Origin: JBGOUJ01 sp041477005
GTDB taxonomy: Bacteria; Acidobacteriota; Terriglobia; Bryobacterales; JACQDG01
DNA: 19,841 nt
Assembly (NCBI GenBank): GCA_041477005.1
Contig: JBGOUJ010000066.1
Location: forward strand, 1 to 19,841
Direction of reading: 5' to 3'
Part shown: positions 12,653 through 19,841 of the stretch, one piece after another
How the letters are laid out: each line of letters begins with the position of its first letter
Position numbering within the stretch: the stretch's first letter is position 1
Made by a program: the position numbers and the translations under genes
The notes under the pieces: generated by a model
The model's database searches: none
What the model was told of the DNA's origin: nothing
Seen by the model: the letters and a program-made list of their open reading frames with translations, nothing else

Positions 12653-13770
12653 TTCGAGTGATGCGCACCGCCGACATCCCGGCCGCCATGCGTCTGAAGG
12701 AGTCGGCCGGCTGGAACCAGACCGAGCAGGACTGGGCCAACGTCCTGGCGCTCGAACCGGAAAGCTGCTGGCTCGAGGAGCAGGGTGGCGAGATTGTCGC
12801 CTCGACCGTGGCGGTCTGCTACGGCCAGGGGCGGGCCGCCGATTTGGCATCCAGCCCAGCCACCCACCTAGCCCCCAGCCCAGCGGCCCGCCCAGCTCCG
12901 AGCCCGGTGCCCGATCGAGCCCCGAGCCCGGGCCCCCATCTGCCCCCCAGCCTAGCCCCCGATCTAGCCCCGAGCCCAGCCCCCCACCTGGCCCGCAGCC
13001 TAGCCCCCGATCTAGCCCCGAGCCGAGCGCCCCGCCTAGTCCCAGTCCCCGACGTAGCCCCCGGACCGGCCCCAGACCCGGCCGCCGGGATGGCCCGTGA
13101 CCTAGCCCGTGATGTGGCCCCCGGGCTGGCATGGATCGGAATGGTTCTCGTCGATCCCCGGTTTCGGGGCCGGGGATTTGCTCGTGGCCTGATGGAGCAC
13201 TGCTTGCGCTGGCTCGAAGCGCGCGGCGTTCTCCAGGTGAAGCTCGACGCGACCGCCATGGGCCGGCCTCTGTACGAAAAACTCGGCTTTCGAGAGGAGC
13301 GGATCATCGAGCGCTGGCGCGGGCCGGCCAGTGAAGGAAAGGCCGGGAAGGCTGGGCTGCCCGCCTCCGATCTTCCGTTGCCGGCGATTGCTTCCCTGGA
13401 CCGCGCGAGCTTCGGCGTCGATCGCAGGCGGCTGATCGAGCAGCTCCTGAAGGCCTTCCCGGGCCACGGTGTCTGGGAGCCGGAAGGGTTCGTCCTGGGC
13501 CGGCCCGGCAGCCATTCGTATTTCCTCGGTCCCTGTGCGGCGGCGGACGCCCCAGCCGCCGAGCGGCTGATTCGCTGCTTTCTGGAGCGCACTTCTGCGC
13601 CGAGTTTCTACTGGGACCTGTTCCCGGACCAGCCCGCCGTGGTCGATCTCGCTCGGGATACGGGCTTCGAGCGGCAGCGCGAGCTGGTGCGGATGGCGCT
13701 GCGGCCTGAGGCCGGCCTGCCGGGCCACCCGGAGCGCGTCTTTGCTGTAGCGGGTTTTGAGTACGGATAG
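12649..13770 (+). CDS. GNAT-family N-acetyltransferase with a ~100-residue Pro/Ala repeat insertion
   Basis: 373 aa from GTG 12649, with GGAGGGGGG just upstream and overlap with the previous stop. Residues 1-60 give the first GNAT strands (MRTADIPAAMRLKESAGWNQ, GGEIVASTVAVCYGQ). Residues 161-215 give the acetyl-CoA motif (AWIGMVLVDPRFRGRGFARG, then RPLYEKLGF). The C-terminal third (FGVDRRRLIEQLL, GFVLGRPGSHSYFLGP, FYWDLFPDQP) resembles the second domain of YitH-type acetyltransferases (Acetyltransf_18). Between residues about 61 and 159 lies a low-complexity Pro/Ala/Ser stretch; if it is removed, YGQG joins LAWIGM as in ordinary family members. The substrate is unknown. The frame is intact throughout. 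Confidence 0.82.
   Translation: MIRVMRTADIPAAMRLKESAGWNQTEQDWANVLALEPESCWLEEQGGEIVASTVAVCYGQGRAADLASSPATHLAPSPAARPAPSPVPDRAPSPGPHLPPSLAPDLAPSPAPHLARSLAPDLAPSRAPRLVPVPDVAPGPAPDPAAGMARDLARDVAPGLAWIGMVLVDPRFRGRGFARGLMEHCLRWLEARGVLQVKLDATAMGRPLYEKLGFREERIIERWRGPASEGKAGKAGLPASDLPLPAIASLDRASFGVDRRRLIEQLLKAFPGHGVWEPEGFVLGRPGSHSYFLGPCAAADAPAAERLIRCFLERTSAPSFYWDLFPDQPAVVDLARDTGFERQRELVRMALRPEAGLPGHPERVFAVAGFEYG
12835..13122 (+). repeat. 12-bp-period repeat inserted in the GNAT gene
   Basis: Units of about 12 bp, such as GATCTAGCCCCG, AGCCTAGCCCCC and AGCCCAGCCCCC, encode tetrapeptides DLAP, SLAP, SPAP, HLAP. A 26-bp block beginning CCTAGCCCCCGATCTAGCCC is present at 12951 and again at 12999, 48 bp apart. 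Because 12 is a multiple of 3, expansion or loss keeps the reading frame. Confidence 0.8.
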
Positions 13771-13778
13771 CCGGCAAT

Positions 13779-14864
13779 ATGAACATCGACAAAATCATCC
13801 TCCGTTGGGTCCAGATCCTGTTCCTCGAGCCGTTCCGCATCTCGAACGGCTCGGTGGCGGTGAAGGACAGCATCGTCGTCGAGGCGCAGGCGGGCCAATT
13901 CACGGGCTTCGGCGAGGCCTCGCCCATGGCGGGATCCTTCTATTCCGCCGAAACGCCGGAATCGACCTGGGAGGCTTTGGTACAGCGGCTGGTTCCGGCG
14001 GTGGTCGGGGCGCCCTTTGCCGTGGCGCTGCCCGACGACGATCCCAGCGAGCCGTTTGCCCGGGCGGGACTGGAAGGGGCGCTTTGGGATCTGGCCTGCC
14101 GGCGCTCCGGCGAGCCGCTGTGGCGGATGCTCGGCTCCGAGCTGCGGCCGGTTCCTTCCGGCGTGGCGATCGGCATCTTCGACACCATCGACGAGCTGCT
14201 CGACCGGGTGGATCGTTACCGCACCGCCGGCTACCGGCGCGTCAAGATCAAGATTCAGCCCGGCTGGGACATCGAGCCGGTCCGGGCGGTGCGGGAGCGG
14301 TTCGGCTCGATCGATTTGATGGTCGATGCCAACGCGGCTTACACGGCCAAAGACTTCGCCATCTTCGAAGAACTCGACCGCTTCGGCCTGATGATGTACG
14401 AGCAGCCGCTCGGCCGGGAGGCGCTGGAGAGCATGGCCGAACTGCAGCAGCGCGTTCGCACGCCGGTCTGCGCCGACGAGTCGGCCGAGTCGATGACGGC
14501 TTTGGAGAGGATCATCCGCCTGGGAGCGGCTCGCATCATCAACATCAAGATCCAGCGAGTGGGGGGCATCGCCGCCGCCAAGGCCATACACGATCGAGCG
14601 CGCGCGGCGGGGCTCGACTGCTGGCTCGGCACCATGCCCGAGCTGGGCATCGCTTCGGCTCAGGGCCTGCACCTCGCCACGCTGCCGGGCTTCGTTTACC
14701 CCACCGACGTGGAGGCCTCGGCCCGCTGGTATGCCGACGATCTCGTCGACCCGCTGCTCGACATCGACTCCGACGGCATGATGCACCTCCCGGCCGGTGA
14801 CTTTGCCGTGAATCGCGACCGGCTCGAACGGTACACTGTGAAGAGACTGGAGTTTCCCCGGTGA
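13779..14864 (+). CDS. menC: o-Succinylbenzoate synthase-like enolase-superfamily enzyme (MenC / NSAR type)
   Basis: 361 aa. The N-terminal capping domain (FLEPFRISNGS..., GFGEASPMAG) precedes the barrel. Catalytic residues: VKIKIQ (Lys156, Lys158), metal ligands Asp183 (MVDANAAY), Glu208 (YEQPL) and Asp233 (CADES), and Lys257 (NIKIQRVGG). This set defines the muconate-lactonizing subgroup; WLGTMPELGIASAQ, in place of GGMLETGIG, is the OSBS/N-succinylamino-acid racemase strand. MenC makes o-succinylbenzoate for menaquinone; relatives racemise N-acyl amino acids, and this gene lies near an N-acyl-D-amino-acid deacylase homologue, so racemase activity is also possible. It starts 8 bp after the GNAT stop and overlaps folP by GTGA. 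Confidence 0.82.
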   Translation: MNIDKIILRWVQILFLEPFRISNGSVAVKDSIVVEAQAGQFTGFGEASPMAGSFYSAETPESTWEALVQRLVPAVVGAPFAVALPDDDPSEPFARAGLEGALWDLACRRSGEPLWRMLGSELRPVPSGVAIGIFDTIDELLDRVDRYRTAGYRRVKIKIQPGWDIEPVRAVRERFGSIDLMVDANAAYTAKDFAIFEELDRFGLMMYEQPLGREALESMAELQQRVRTPVCADESAESMTALERIIRLGAARIINIKIQRVGGIAAAKAIHDRARAAGLDCWLGTMPELGIASAQGLHLATLPGFVYPTDVEASARWYADDLVDPLLDIDSDGMMHLPAGDFAVNRDRLERYTVKRLEFPR

Positions 14865-15802
14865 TCCGAAAACGCCACGAGTGGAAGCCGCGGGATCGCT
14901 CGATCGTGCTGGGGGTCCGGACCCTCATCATGGGCGTGCTCAATGTCACGCCGGACTCGTTTTCCGACGGCGGCCTGCATCTCGATCCCGATGTGGCCTA
15001 CGCGCGGGCTCTCGACATGCAACAGCAGGGCGCCGACCTGATCGACATCGGCGGCGAATCCACGCGGCCCGGCGCCGCCCGGATTTCGGCGCAGGAGGAG
15101 CTGGTCCGTATCGTGCCGGTGCTCAAGAAGCTCCGTGGCAAGCTGGACATCCCGATTTCCGTCGACACCTATAAGGCCGAGGTGGCGGAGCGCGCGCTCG
15201 AGCTGGGCGCCGAGGTCATCAATGACGTGAGCGGGCTGACCTTCGACCCCGCGCTGGCCGAGGTGATCAATCGCCGGGACGCCGGCCTGGTGCTGATGCA
15301 CATTCGCGGGACGCCGGAAAGCTGGGCAAAACTGGCGCCGCTGCCCGACGTAATGGGAACCATCCTGCGCGATCTGGAGGCCGCGCTGGGCCGCGCCCGG
15401 CACGCGGGCATCGAGCGCCGCCGCATCCTGATCGATCCCGGCATCGGCTTCGGCAAGCGGGGCGACCAGAACTACCAGATCGTTATGCAACTGGAGCGGC
15501 TCAACGCCCTGGAGCATCCGATCCTGATCGGAACCTCCCGCAAGTCATTTTTGGCTCACGGGGCGGCGGCGCACGGCGGGCCCGTTTCCGATCCGGAGCG
15601 CTTGTTCAGCACGGCGGCGACCGTGACGGCATCCATCCTTCACGGCGCCCACATCGTGCGGGTGCACGACGTGCCGGCTATGGTGGAGACGGCGCGGGTC
15701 GCCGATGAGCTGTTGCGGGCCGAGGAGGAGCGATCCGAGCAGGCCGACGAAATGCGGCGCCAGGCCCCGCCGCGGCGGTCGAAAGGGTTACAATCTAGGT
15801 AG
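14861..15802 (+). CDS. folP: Dihydropteroate synthase
   Basis: 313 aa from GTG 14861, overlapping the previous stop. All DHPS signatures are present: MGVLNVTPDSFSDGG (24-38), DIGGESTRPG (62-71), SVDTYK (100-105), INDVSG (120-125), LMHIRGTP (145-152), DPGIGFGK (192-199), GTSRKSF (224-230), RVHDV (267-271). It joins p-aminobenzoate to hydroxymethyl-dihydropterin pyrophosphate in folate synthesis, in the cytoplasm. The last 30 residues (EEERSEQADEMRRQAPPRRS) are a charged tail beyond the usual TIM-barrel end. Fully intact. Confidence 0.96.
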   Translation: MIRKRHEWKPRDRSIVLGVRTLIMGVLNVTPDSFSDGGLHLDPDVAYARALDMQQQGADLIDIGGESTRPGAARISAQEELVRIVPVLKKLRGKLDIPISVDTYKAEVAERALELGAEVINDVSGLTFDPALAEVINRRDAGLVLMHIRGTPESWAKLAPLPDVMGTILRDLEAALGRARHAGIERRRILIDPGIGFGKRGDQNYQIVMQLERLNALEHPILIGTSRKSFLAHGAAAHGGPVSDPERLFSTAATVTASILHGAHIVRVHDVPAMVETARVADELLRAEEERSEQADEMRRQAPPRRSKGLQSR

Positions 15803-15815
15803 GGAGAACACAGCC

Positions 15816-16082
15816 ATGGCTGATGAAAATGATAGCGACAAGTTGATCTGGTTTCTCGCTGGAGCGGCGGTGGGCGCTGCATTGGGCCTGTTGTTTGCTC
15901 CCAAATCCGGCCGCGAGATTCGGCGCCTCATCACGGACACGACCGCCGACGGGCGCGACTACCTGGTCGAGGCCGGCCGGGATGTCTACTCCAAAGGCCG
16001 CGACATCTATGAGAAGGGCAAGGACCTGGCCGACGACGCCGCCGAGATGTTCGAGCGCGGCCGCAAAGCAGTGAGACTGTAG
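15816..16082 (+). CDS. YtxH-domain small membrane protein
   Basis: 88 aa from ATG 15816, AGGGAG nearby upstream, 13 bp after folP. LIWFLAGAAVGAALGLLFAP (9-28) is the glycine-zipper-like membrane helix typical of YtxH, followed by KSGRE and a long charged helix with repeated DVYSKGRDIYEKGKDL. Such proteins are general-stress or envelope-associated, of unknown mechanism. TACAAT at 15789-15794 may be a separate -10 box, but no -35 is seen. Confidence 0.85.
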   Translation: MADENDSDKLIWFLAGAAVGAALGLLFAPKSGREIRRLITDTTADGRDYLVEAGRDVYSKGRDIYEKGKDLADDAAEMFERGRKAVRL

Positions 16083-16154
16083 CGCCGATGAACGCCGGTA
16101 ACTGCCGACTCAACCGAGCGCGTTGTCGGCGTTCTTCCGTATTCCTCTGCGGTT
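16082..16154. repeat. Palindromic dispersed repeat, copy 2 (decayed), upstream of pruA
   Basis: Left part GCCGATGAACGCCGGTAACT (from 16084) and right part 16125-16154, ending ATTCCTCTGCGGTT. The right arm matches the right arm of the copy at 17758-17787 at 25 of 30 positions, which shows common origin, although the two arms here pair less well than in the other copies. It forms the whole leader of the pruA-type gene, ending 6 bp before its ATG. Confidence 0.65.
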
Positions 16155-16160
16155 GGTGAG

Positions 16161-17711
16161 ATGAGCTTGCCGGAATTCCGCAACGAGCCGCTGACCGACT
16201 TTTCCCGGCCCGAAAACCGCGCGTCGATGGAAGCGGCGCTGGCGAAGGTTGGTTTCGATCTCGGGCGGGAGTACCCGCTACTGATCGGCGGGCAGCGGGT
16301 CCGGACCGAGCGGCGGCTGCGGTCGACCAATCCGGCTCGTCCCGATGAGGTCGTGGGCGTACATCTGGCCGCCGACGCCGACCAAGCCCGCCAGAGCATC
16401 GCCGCCGCCCATGAGTATTTCCCCTGCTGGAGCAGTCGTCCGGCCGCCGAGCGCGCCGAGGTGCTGCTCGGCGCCGCCCGTATTTTCCGCCAGCGCAAGC
16501 ACGAGTTCTCGGCTTGGATGATCTATGAGGTCGGCAAGACCTGGACCGAGGCCGACGCCGACGTCGCCGAAGCCATCGATTTCTGCGAATATTACGCGCG
16601 CGAGGCGCTGCGCCTGAGCGGCCCCCAACCGCTCACACCAATACCTGGCGAGAAGAACGAGCTACGCTATCTTCCGCTGGGCGTGGGGGTCGTCATTCCG
16701 CCGTGGAATTTTCCCCTGGCCATCGCGGCCGGCATGGCCACGGCCGCCCTGGTCACCGGCAACACGGTGGTGCTCAAGCCATCGAGCGATTCGCCGACCA
16801 TCGCGGCGAAGCTTGTGGAGGCGTTGCTCGAAGCGGGCTGCCCGCCGCAGGCGATTTCGTTCTTGACCGGAAGCGGCTCGACGATCGGCGATGCCCTGGT
16901 CGAGCACCCGCTCACCCGCTTCGTCGCTTTTACCGGCTCGAAGGAAGTCGGTCTGCGGATCAACGAGCTGGCCGCCAGGCCCCAGCCCGGCCAGCGCTGG
17001 ATCAAGCGCGTGGTGGCCGAGATGGGTGGCAAGGATGCCATCATCGTCGACTCCGATACCGACCTGGAGAAGGCCGCTGGCGGCGTGCTGGCTTCGGCCT
17101 TCGGCTTCCAAGGCCAGAAGTGCTCGGCCTGCTCGCGCGCCATCGTGGTCGACTCGATCTACGACCGGTTCCTCGAGCGGCTGACGGAGAGAGCCCGCCA
17201 AATCACGGTCGGGCCGCCGGAGGATCCGAAGAGCTACATGGGCCCGGTGATCAACGAGCGGGCGATGAACTCGATCCTGCGCTACATTGACCTGGGGCGC
17301 GGCGAAGGGCGGGTCATTACCGGTGGCGAGCGAGCGCCGGGCGACGGCTATTTCGTCGAGCCGACCATCATCGCCGACATCGATCGCCAGGCGCGCCTCT
17401 TTCAAGAGGAGATCTTCGGTCCCGTGCTCGCCATGACGCGGGCTCGCGATTTCGACGACGCCCTCGATCTCGCCAACGACAGCGAATACGGCCTGACCGG
17501 CGCCGTCTTCACCAACGACCGGCAGAAGCTCGAAAAGGCGCGGGAGCGCTTCTTCGTCGGCAATCTCTATTTCAACCGCAAGTGTACCGGCGCCCTGGTG
17601 GGCGGCCACCCCTTCGGCGGGTTCAACATGTCCGGCACCGACTCCAAGGCCGGCGGCCCGGACTACTTGCTGCTGTTTACCCAGGCCAAGGCGATCTCGG
17701 AAAAGCTATAG
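16161..17711 (+). CDS. pruA: L-glutamate gamma-semialdehyde (1-pyrroline-5-carboxylate) dehydrogenase
   Basis: 516 aa. N-terminal extension PEFRNEPLTDFSRPENRASM is typical of the RocA/PruA subgroup. Aldehyde dehydrogenase motifs: PPWNFPLAI (Asn183), TGSKEVG (NAD site), EMGGKD (Glu287), QGQKCSACSR (catalytic Cys321), EEIFGPVLA, and GHPFGGFNMSGTDSKAGG near the end. It oxidises glutamate semialdehyde to glutamate with NAD+, the second step of proline breakdown; no proline dehydrogenase gene is in the window. Length is normal for the monofunctional form. A modest ribosome site (TTGGTGAG) precedes the ATG. Confidence 0.93.
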   Translation: MSLPEFRNEPLTDFSRPENRASMEAALAKVGFDLGREYPLLIGGQRVRTERRLRSTNPARPDEVVGVHLAADADQARQSIAAAHEYFPCWSSRPAAERAEVLLGAARIFRQRKHEFSAWMIYEVGKTWTEADADVAEAIDFCEYYAREALRLSGPQPLTPIPGEKNELRYLPLGVGVVIPPWNFPLAIAAGMATAALVTGNTVVLKPSSDSPTIAAKLVEALLEAGCPPQAISFLTGSGSTIGDALVEHPLTRFVAFTGSKEVGLRINELAARPQPGQRWIKRVVAEMGGKDAIIVDSDTDLEKAAGGVLASAFGFQGQKCSACSRAIVVDSIYDRFLERLTERARQITVGPPEDPKSYMGPVINERAMNSILRYIDLGRGEGRVITGGERAPGDGYFVEPTIIADIDRQARLFQEEIFGPVLAMTRARDFDDALDLANDSEYGLTGAVFTNDRQKLEKARERFFVGNLYFNRKCTGALVGGHPFGGFNMSGTDSKAGGPDYLLLFTQAKAISEKL

Positions 17712-17712
17712 G

Positions 17713-17787
17713 AGCCGCGGATGAACGCAGATAAACGCAGATCCGGACGAGGGTTTTATCTGCGTTCATCCGCGTTCCTCTGCGGTT
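17713..17787. repeat. Palindromic dispersed repeat, copy 3 (spans start of the amidohydrolase gene)
   Basis: Arms 17713-17742 and 17758-17787 are inverted copies (25 of 30 positions), around a 15-nt loop. The consensus includes GGATGAACGCAGATAAACGC and its complement. The ATG of the next gene (17721) lies in the left arm, so both arms are translated (MNADKRRS... and LRSSAFLCGF). Confidence 0.85.
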
Positions 17788-19430
17788 TCATTTGGTTTTC
17801 TTCGGCGGTTTTTGGCCAGACCTACGACCTCGTCATCCGCAACGGTCACGTGATCGACGGGACCGGCTCGCCGTGGTATGCAGCCGACGTCGGCATCCAG
17901 GGTGGCAAGATCGCCGCTGTCAGCAAGCTGGATGGCGCCAAAGCCAAGCGTGTGATCGACGCTCGCGGAATGGTGGTGGCGCCGGGCTTCATCGACATGC
18001 TCGGCCAGTCGGAGCTGACCATCCTGGTCGAGCCGCACTTGCCCTCCAAGATTTTCCAAGGCATCACCACCGAGATCACCGGGGAAGGCAACACCGCTGC
18101 GCCGCTCAATGACGCGATTATAAGGGCCGACCGCGTCGGCTTCGAGCACTTGAAGATCACCCCGGATTGGCGGACGTTTCGCCAGTACTTTGCGCGCCTG
18201 GAAAAACAGGGCATGGGCATCAACCTGGCGAGCTACATGGGGGCGACCCAGGCGCGGCGGATGGTCCTGGGTGACGACAACCGGGCGCCGAGCGCCGCGG
18301 AGCTCGAGCGCATGAAGGCGTTGGTCGGTGACGCCATGCGGGACGGCGCGATCGGCCTTTCCACGTCGCTCCAATACGCTCCGGCGCCCTATGCCTCGAC
18401 CGAGGAGCTGATCGCGCTGGCCACCGAGGCATCCAGGTTCGGCGGCGTCTACGCCACGCACATGCGCAGCGAGGGCGACGCGATCATCGCCGCGCTCGAC
18501 GAGACTATCCGCATTGGCCGCGAGGCCAAGATTTCCATCGAGATCTGGCACCTGAAAGCGTCGGGGAAGAACAACTGGGGCCGGATGCCCGAGATCGTCG
18601 CGCACATCGATAAGGCCCGGCAATCGGGCGTGGACATCGGCGCGAATACTTACGCCTATCCGGCCTGGTTCAATTCGTTTTCCGCCTTCATCCCGCCCTG
18701 GGCCCATGACGGCGGCGACGCCAGGCTGATCGAGCGGCTGAAGGACCCGGACACGCGGGCGCGCATTCGGAAGGATATGGAGACCCCCAGCGCCGCCTGG
18801 GACAACGAATGGCGCGCGATCCCCGGGCCGGAGGCGATCCTGGTGAGCGTGGTGCAGAATCCCAAGCTGCTGCCGCTCCAGGGCAAGACCATCGCCGACA
18901 TCGCCAAGCTCTGGGGCAAAGATCCCATCGACACGATCTGCGATCTGCTGATCGACGACAGCGCCTTCACCTCTGTCGCAGTCTTTGGCATGTCGGAGCC
19001 GGATGTGGCGCTCGCCCTCGAGCAACCGTGGACCTCGGTCGACAACGACTCGCAGGGGACCTCGCCCGAGGGGCTGCTGGGCAAAGAGCATCCCCACCCC
19101 CGCGCCTACGGGACGTTTCCGCGAATCCTGCGCAAGTACGTCCGCGAGGAGAAAAAGCTGCGGCTGGAGGACGCCATCCGGAAATTCAGCGCCCTGCCCG
19201 CAGCCCGGATGCGCCTGCAAGACCGTGGCGTTCTGAAGGCCGGCCTATGGGCCGATGTCGTCGTCTTCGATCCGGAAACCATCCGCGACCGCGCCACCTT
19301 CGAGAACCCGAATCAGCTCTCCGAGGGCATGCAGTATGTGCTGGTCAACGGCGTGCCGGTGATCGACGGCGGCAAGCCCACGGGCGCGCTGCCAGGCAAA
19401 GTGCTGCGCGGGCCGGGCTACCGTCAGTAG
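17721..19430 (+). CDS. Secreted D-aminoacylase / N-acyl-D-amino-acid deacylase family amidohydrolase with altered metal site
   Basis: 569 aa. Signal region LRSSAFLCGFIWFSSAVFGQ (cleavage near 33) implies export; residues 1-24 or so come from palindromic repeat copy 3. The mature part starts TYDLVIRNGHVIDGTGSPWY and ends with the small beta domain (GLWADVVVFDPETI, GVPVIDGG). GLSTSLQYAP, THMRSEGD (His247), IWHLKASG (His277) and RAYGTFPRIL are typical of the D-aminoacylase family. But after VAPGFID the usual H-x-H metal pair is missing: the sequence is MLGQSE (93-98), and the Cys ligand region reads TGEGNT (Glu122). It may use one metal or a different reaction. It lies 9 bp after pruA and ends in a 7-bp convergent overlap with the last gene. 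Confidence 0.85.
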   Translation: MNADKRRSGRGFYLRSSAFLCGFIWFSSAVFGQTYDLVIRNGHVIDGTGSPWYAADVGIQGGKIAAVSKLDGAKAKRVIDARGMVVAPGFIDMLGQSELTILVEPHLPSKIFQGITTEITGEGNTAAPLNDAIIRADRVGFEHLKITPDWRTFRQYFARLEKQGMGINLASYMGATQARRMVLGDDNRAPSAAELERMKALVGDAMRDGAIGLSTSLQYAPAPYASTEELIALATEASRFGGVYATHMRSEGDAIIAALDETIRIGREAKISIEIWHLKASGKNNWGRMPEIVAHIDKARQSGVDIGANTYAYPAWFNSFSAFIPPWAHDGGDARLIERLKDPDTRARIRKDMETPSAAWDNEWRAIPGPEAILVSVVQNPKLLPLQGKTIADIAKLWGKDPIDTICDLLIDDSAFTSVAVFGMSEPDVALALEQPWTSVDNDSQGTSPEGLLGKEHPHPRAYGTFPRILRKYVREEKKLRLEDAIRKFSALPAARMRLQDRGVLKAGLWADVVVFDPETIRDRATFENPNQLSEGMQYVLVNGVPVIDGGKPTGALPGKVLRGPGYRQ

Positions 19431-19841
19431 TGTACCGACGGGAAGAAGCAGCCCTGCGGCTCCTGATACTCTCCGATCGCCATCAGCGTCATCGGCTTGA
19501 CGACCCGTAGTCCCTCGCTCAGGCACCACCGGAACAAGCCCGCCTGCCGGGTGGGGAGCAGAAAGGCGAGCGGCTGAGACCCTGCCGCCCCGGCGCCCAG
19601 CAGAAGCGCCTGCATGTCCGGCTCGGTCTCGGCCACGCCGTGGTTCGGTGGCCAGAAATACGGTGACGAAGCATAGGCGGTGATGCGGCCCCGGCGCGTG
19701 ACAACCAAGGGAGAAGACCCGTTCAGGGCGCCGCGCAACTCGTTCGTGCGGTCGAAGCGGTGCACCCGCTTGCACAGCTCCGCACACCCGGCCAGGTCTT
19801 CCGTTTTCATCGGCCGGATCTCGACGTCTGCCGGCGGCCGG
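19424..19841 (-). CDS. GNAT-family acetyltransferase, 3' part (5' end outside window)
   Basis: Open from the window edge to TGA at 19424-19426 with no stop. Residues VEIRPMKTEDLAGCAELCKR are the first strand and helix of a GNAT domain, followed by SPLVVTRRGRITAYASSPYF and a C-terminal part ending QGCFFPSVHY. The frame is open before the first in-frame ATG (19810), and VEIRP upstream of it belongs to the domain, so the true start lies beyond the window or this is the second domain of a longer protein. Its substrate is unknown. It converges with and overlaps the amidohydrolase stop. Confidence 0.65.
   Translation of the reverse strand, partial: RPPADVEIRPMKTEDLAGCAELCKRVHRFDRTNELRGALNGSSPLVVTRRGRITAYASSPYFWPPNHGVAETEPDMQALLLGAGAAGSQPLAFLLPTRQAGLFRWCLSEGLRVVKPMTLMAIGEYQEPQGCFFPSVHY

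Noticed and set aside
12242..13132. Minus-strand Gly/Leu repeat protein (GLGSGLDRGLG type)
   Set aside because: Complement of the Pro/Ala repeat insertion in the GNAT gene; no start signal or family.

Overview
The window is high-GC bacterial DNA. Gene content, protein style and intergenic repeats fit a soil Acidobacteriota of the Bryobacterales/Solibacter type. That placement is inferred from recognised families; no rRNA or marker tree is available here.

Layout. (1) 1-145: the last codons of a transposase. (2) 272-3530, plus strand: a rhodanese whose catalytic cysteine codon is an in-frame TGA, probably selenocysteine, with a SECIS-like hairpin just downstream; it overlaps a PQQ-dependent alcohol dehydrogenase with a lanthanide-type Asp pair, followed by a diheme cytochrome c. 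Together they look like a periplasmic oxidation module that passes electrons to a cytochrome. (3) 3553-4971: a small toxin-antitoxin island (HigB/HigA, plus a DUF433 antitoxin whose DUF5615 toxin is reduced to about 11 codons), bounded by two 42-bp direct repeats that resemble ECF-sigma promoters. (4) 5007-5693: a small HNH protein and a conserved hypothetical, convergent. (5) 6065-11947, minus strand: an alternative complex III (ACIII) locus in the order actA-actB1-actB2-actC-actD-actE, encoding a membrane quinol:acceptor oxidoreductase. ActB is split into two genes, and no actF or terminal oxidase gene is present in the window. (6) 11981-16082, plus strand, tightly packed: VTT/TVP38 membrane protein, GNAT acetyltransferase with a repeat-built insertion, MenC-like enolase-superfamily enzyme, dihydropteroate synthase (FolP), YtxH protein. 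(7) 16161-19430: 1-pyrroline-5-carboxylate dehydrogenase (PruA-type) and a secreted D-aminoacylase-family amidohydrolase. (8) 19424-19841: the 3' part of a minus-strand GNAT protein.

Functional links. ACIII oxidises menaquinol, so a MenC-type gene in the divergent operon may be related, though MenC relatives are also N-acylamino-acid racemases. PruA and the D-aminoacylase homologue suggest amino-acid and peptide scavenging.

Repeats are the second theme. Three different heptanucleotide arrays, each with an inverted arm, lie inside or at the end of the ACIII locus. Three copies of a roughly 75-bp palindromic element lie at gene starts, and two of them supply the start codon and N-terminal signal region of secreted proteins. 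C-rich short-period repeats also lie within two coding regions (cytochrome linker and GNAT insertion).

The best candidate for an undescribed system is the Sec-rhodanese / PQQ dehydrogenase / cytochrome cluster at the left end.
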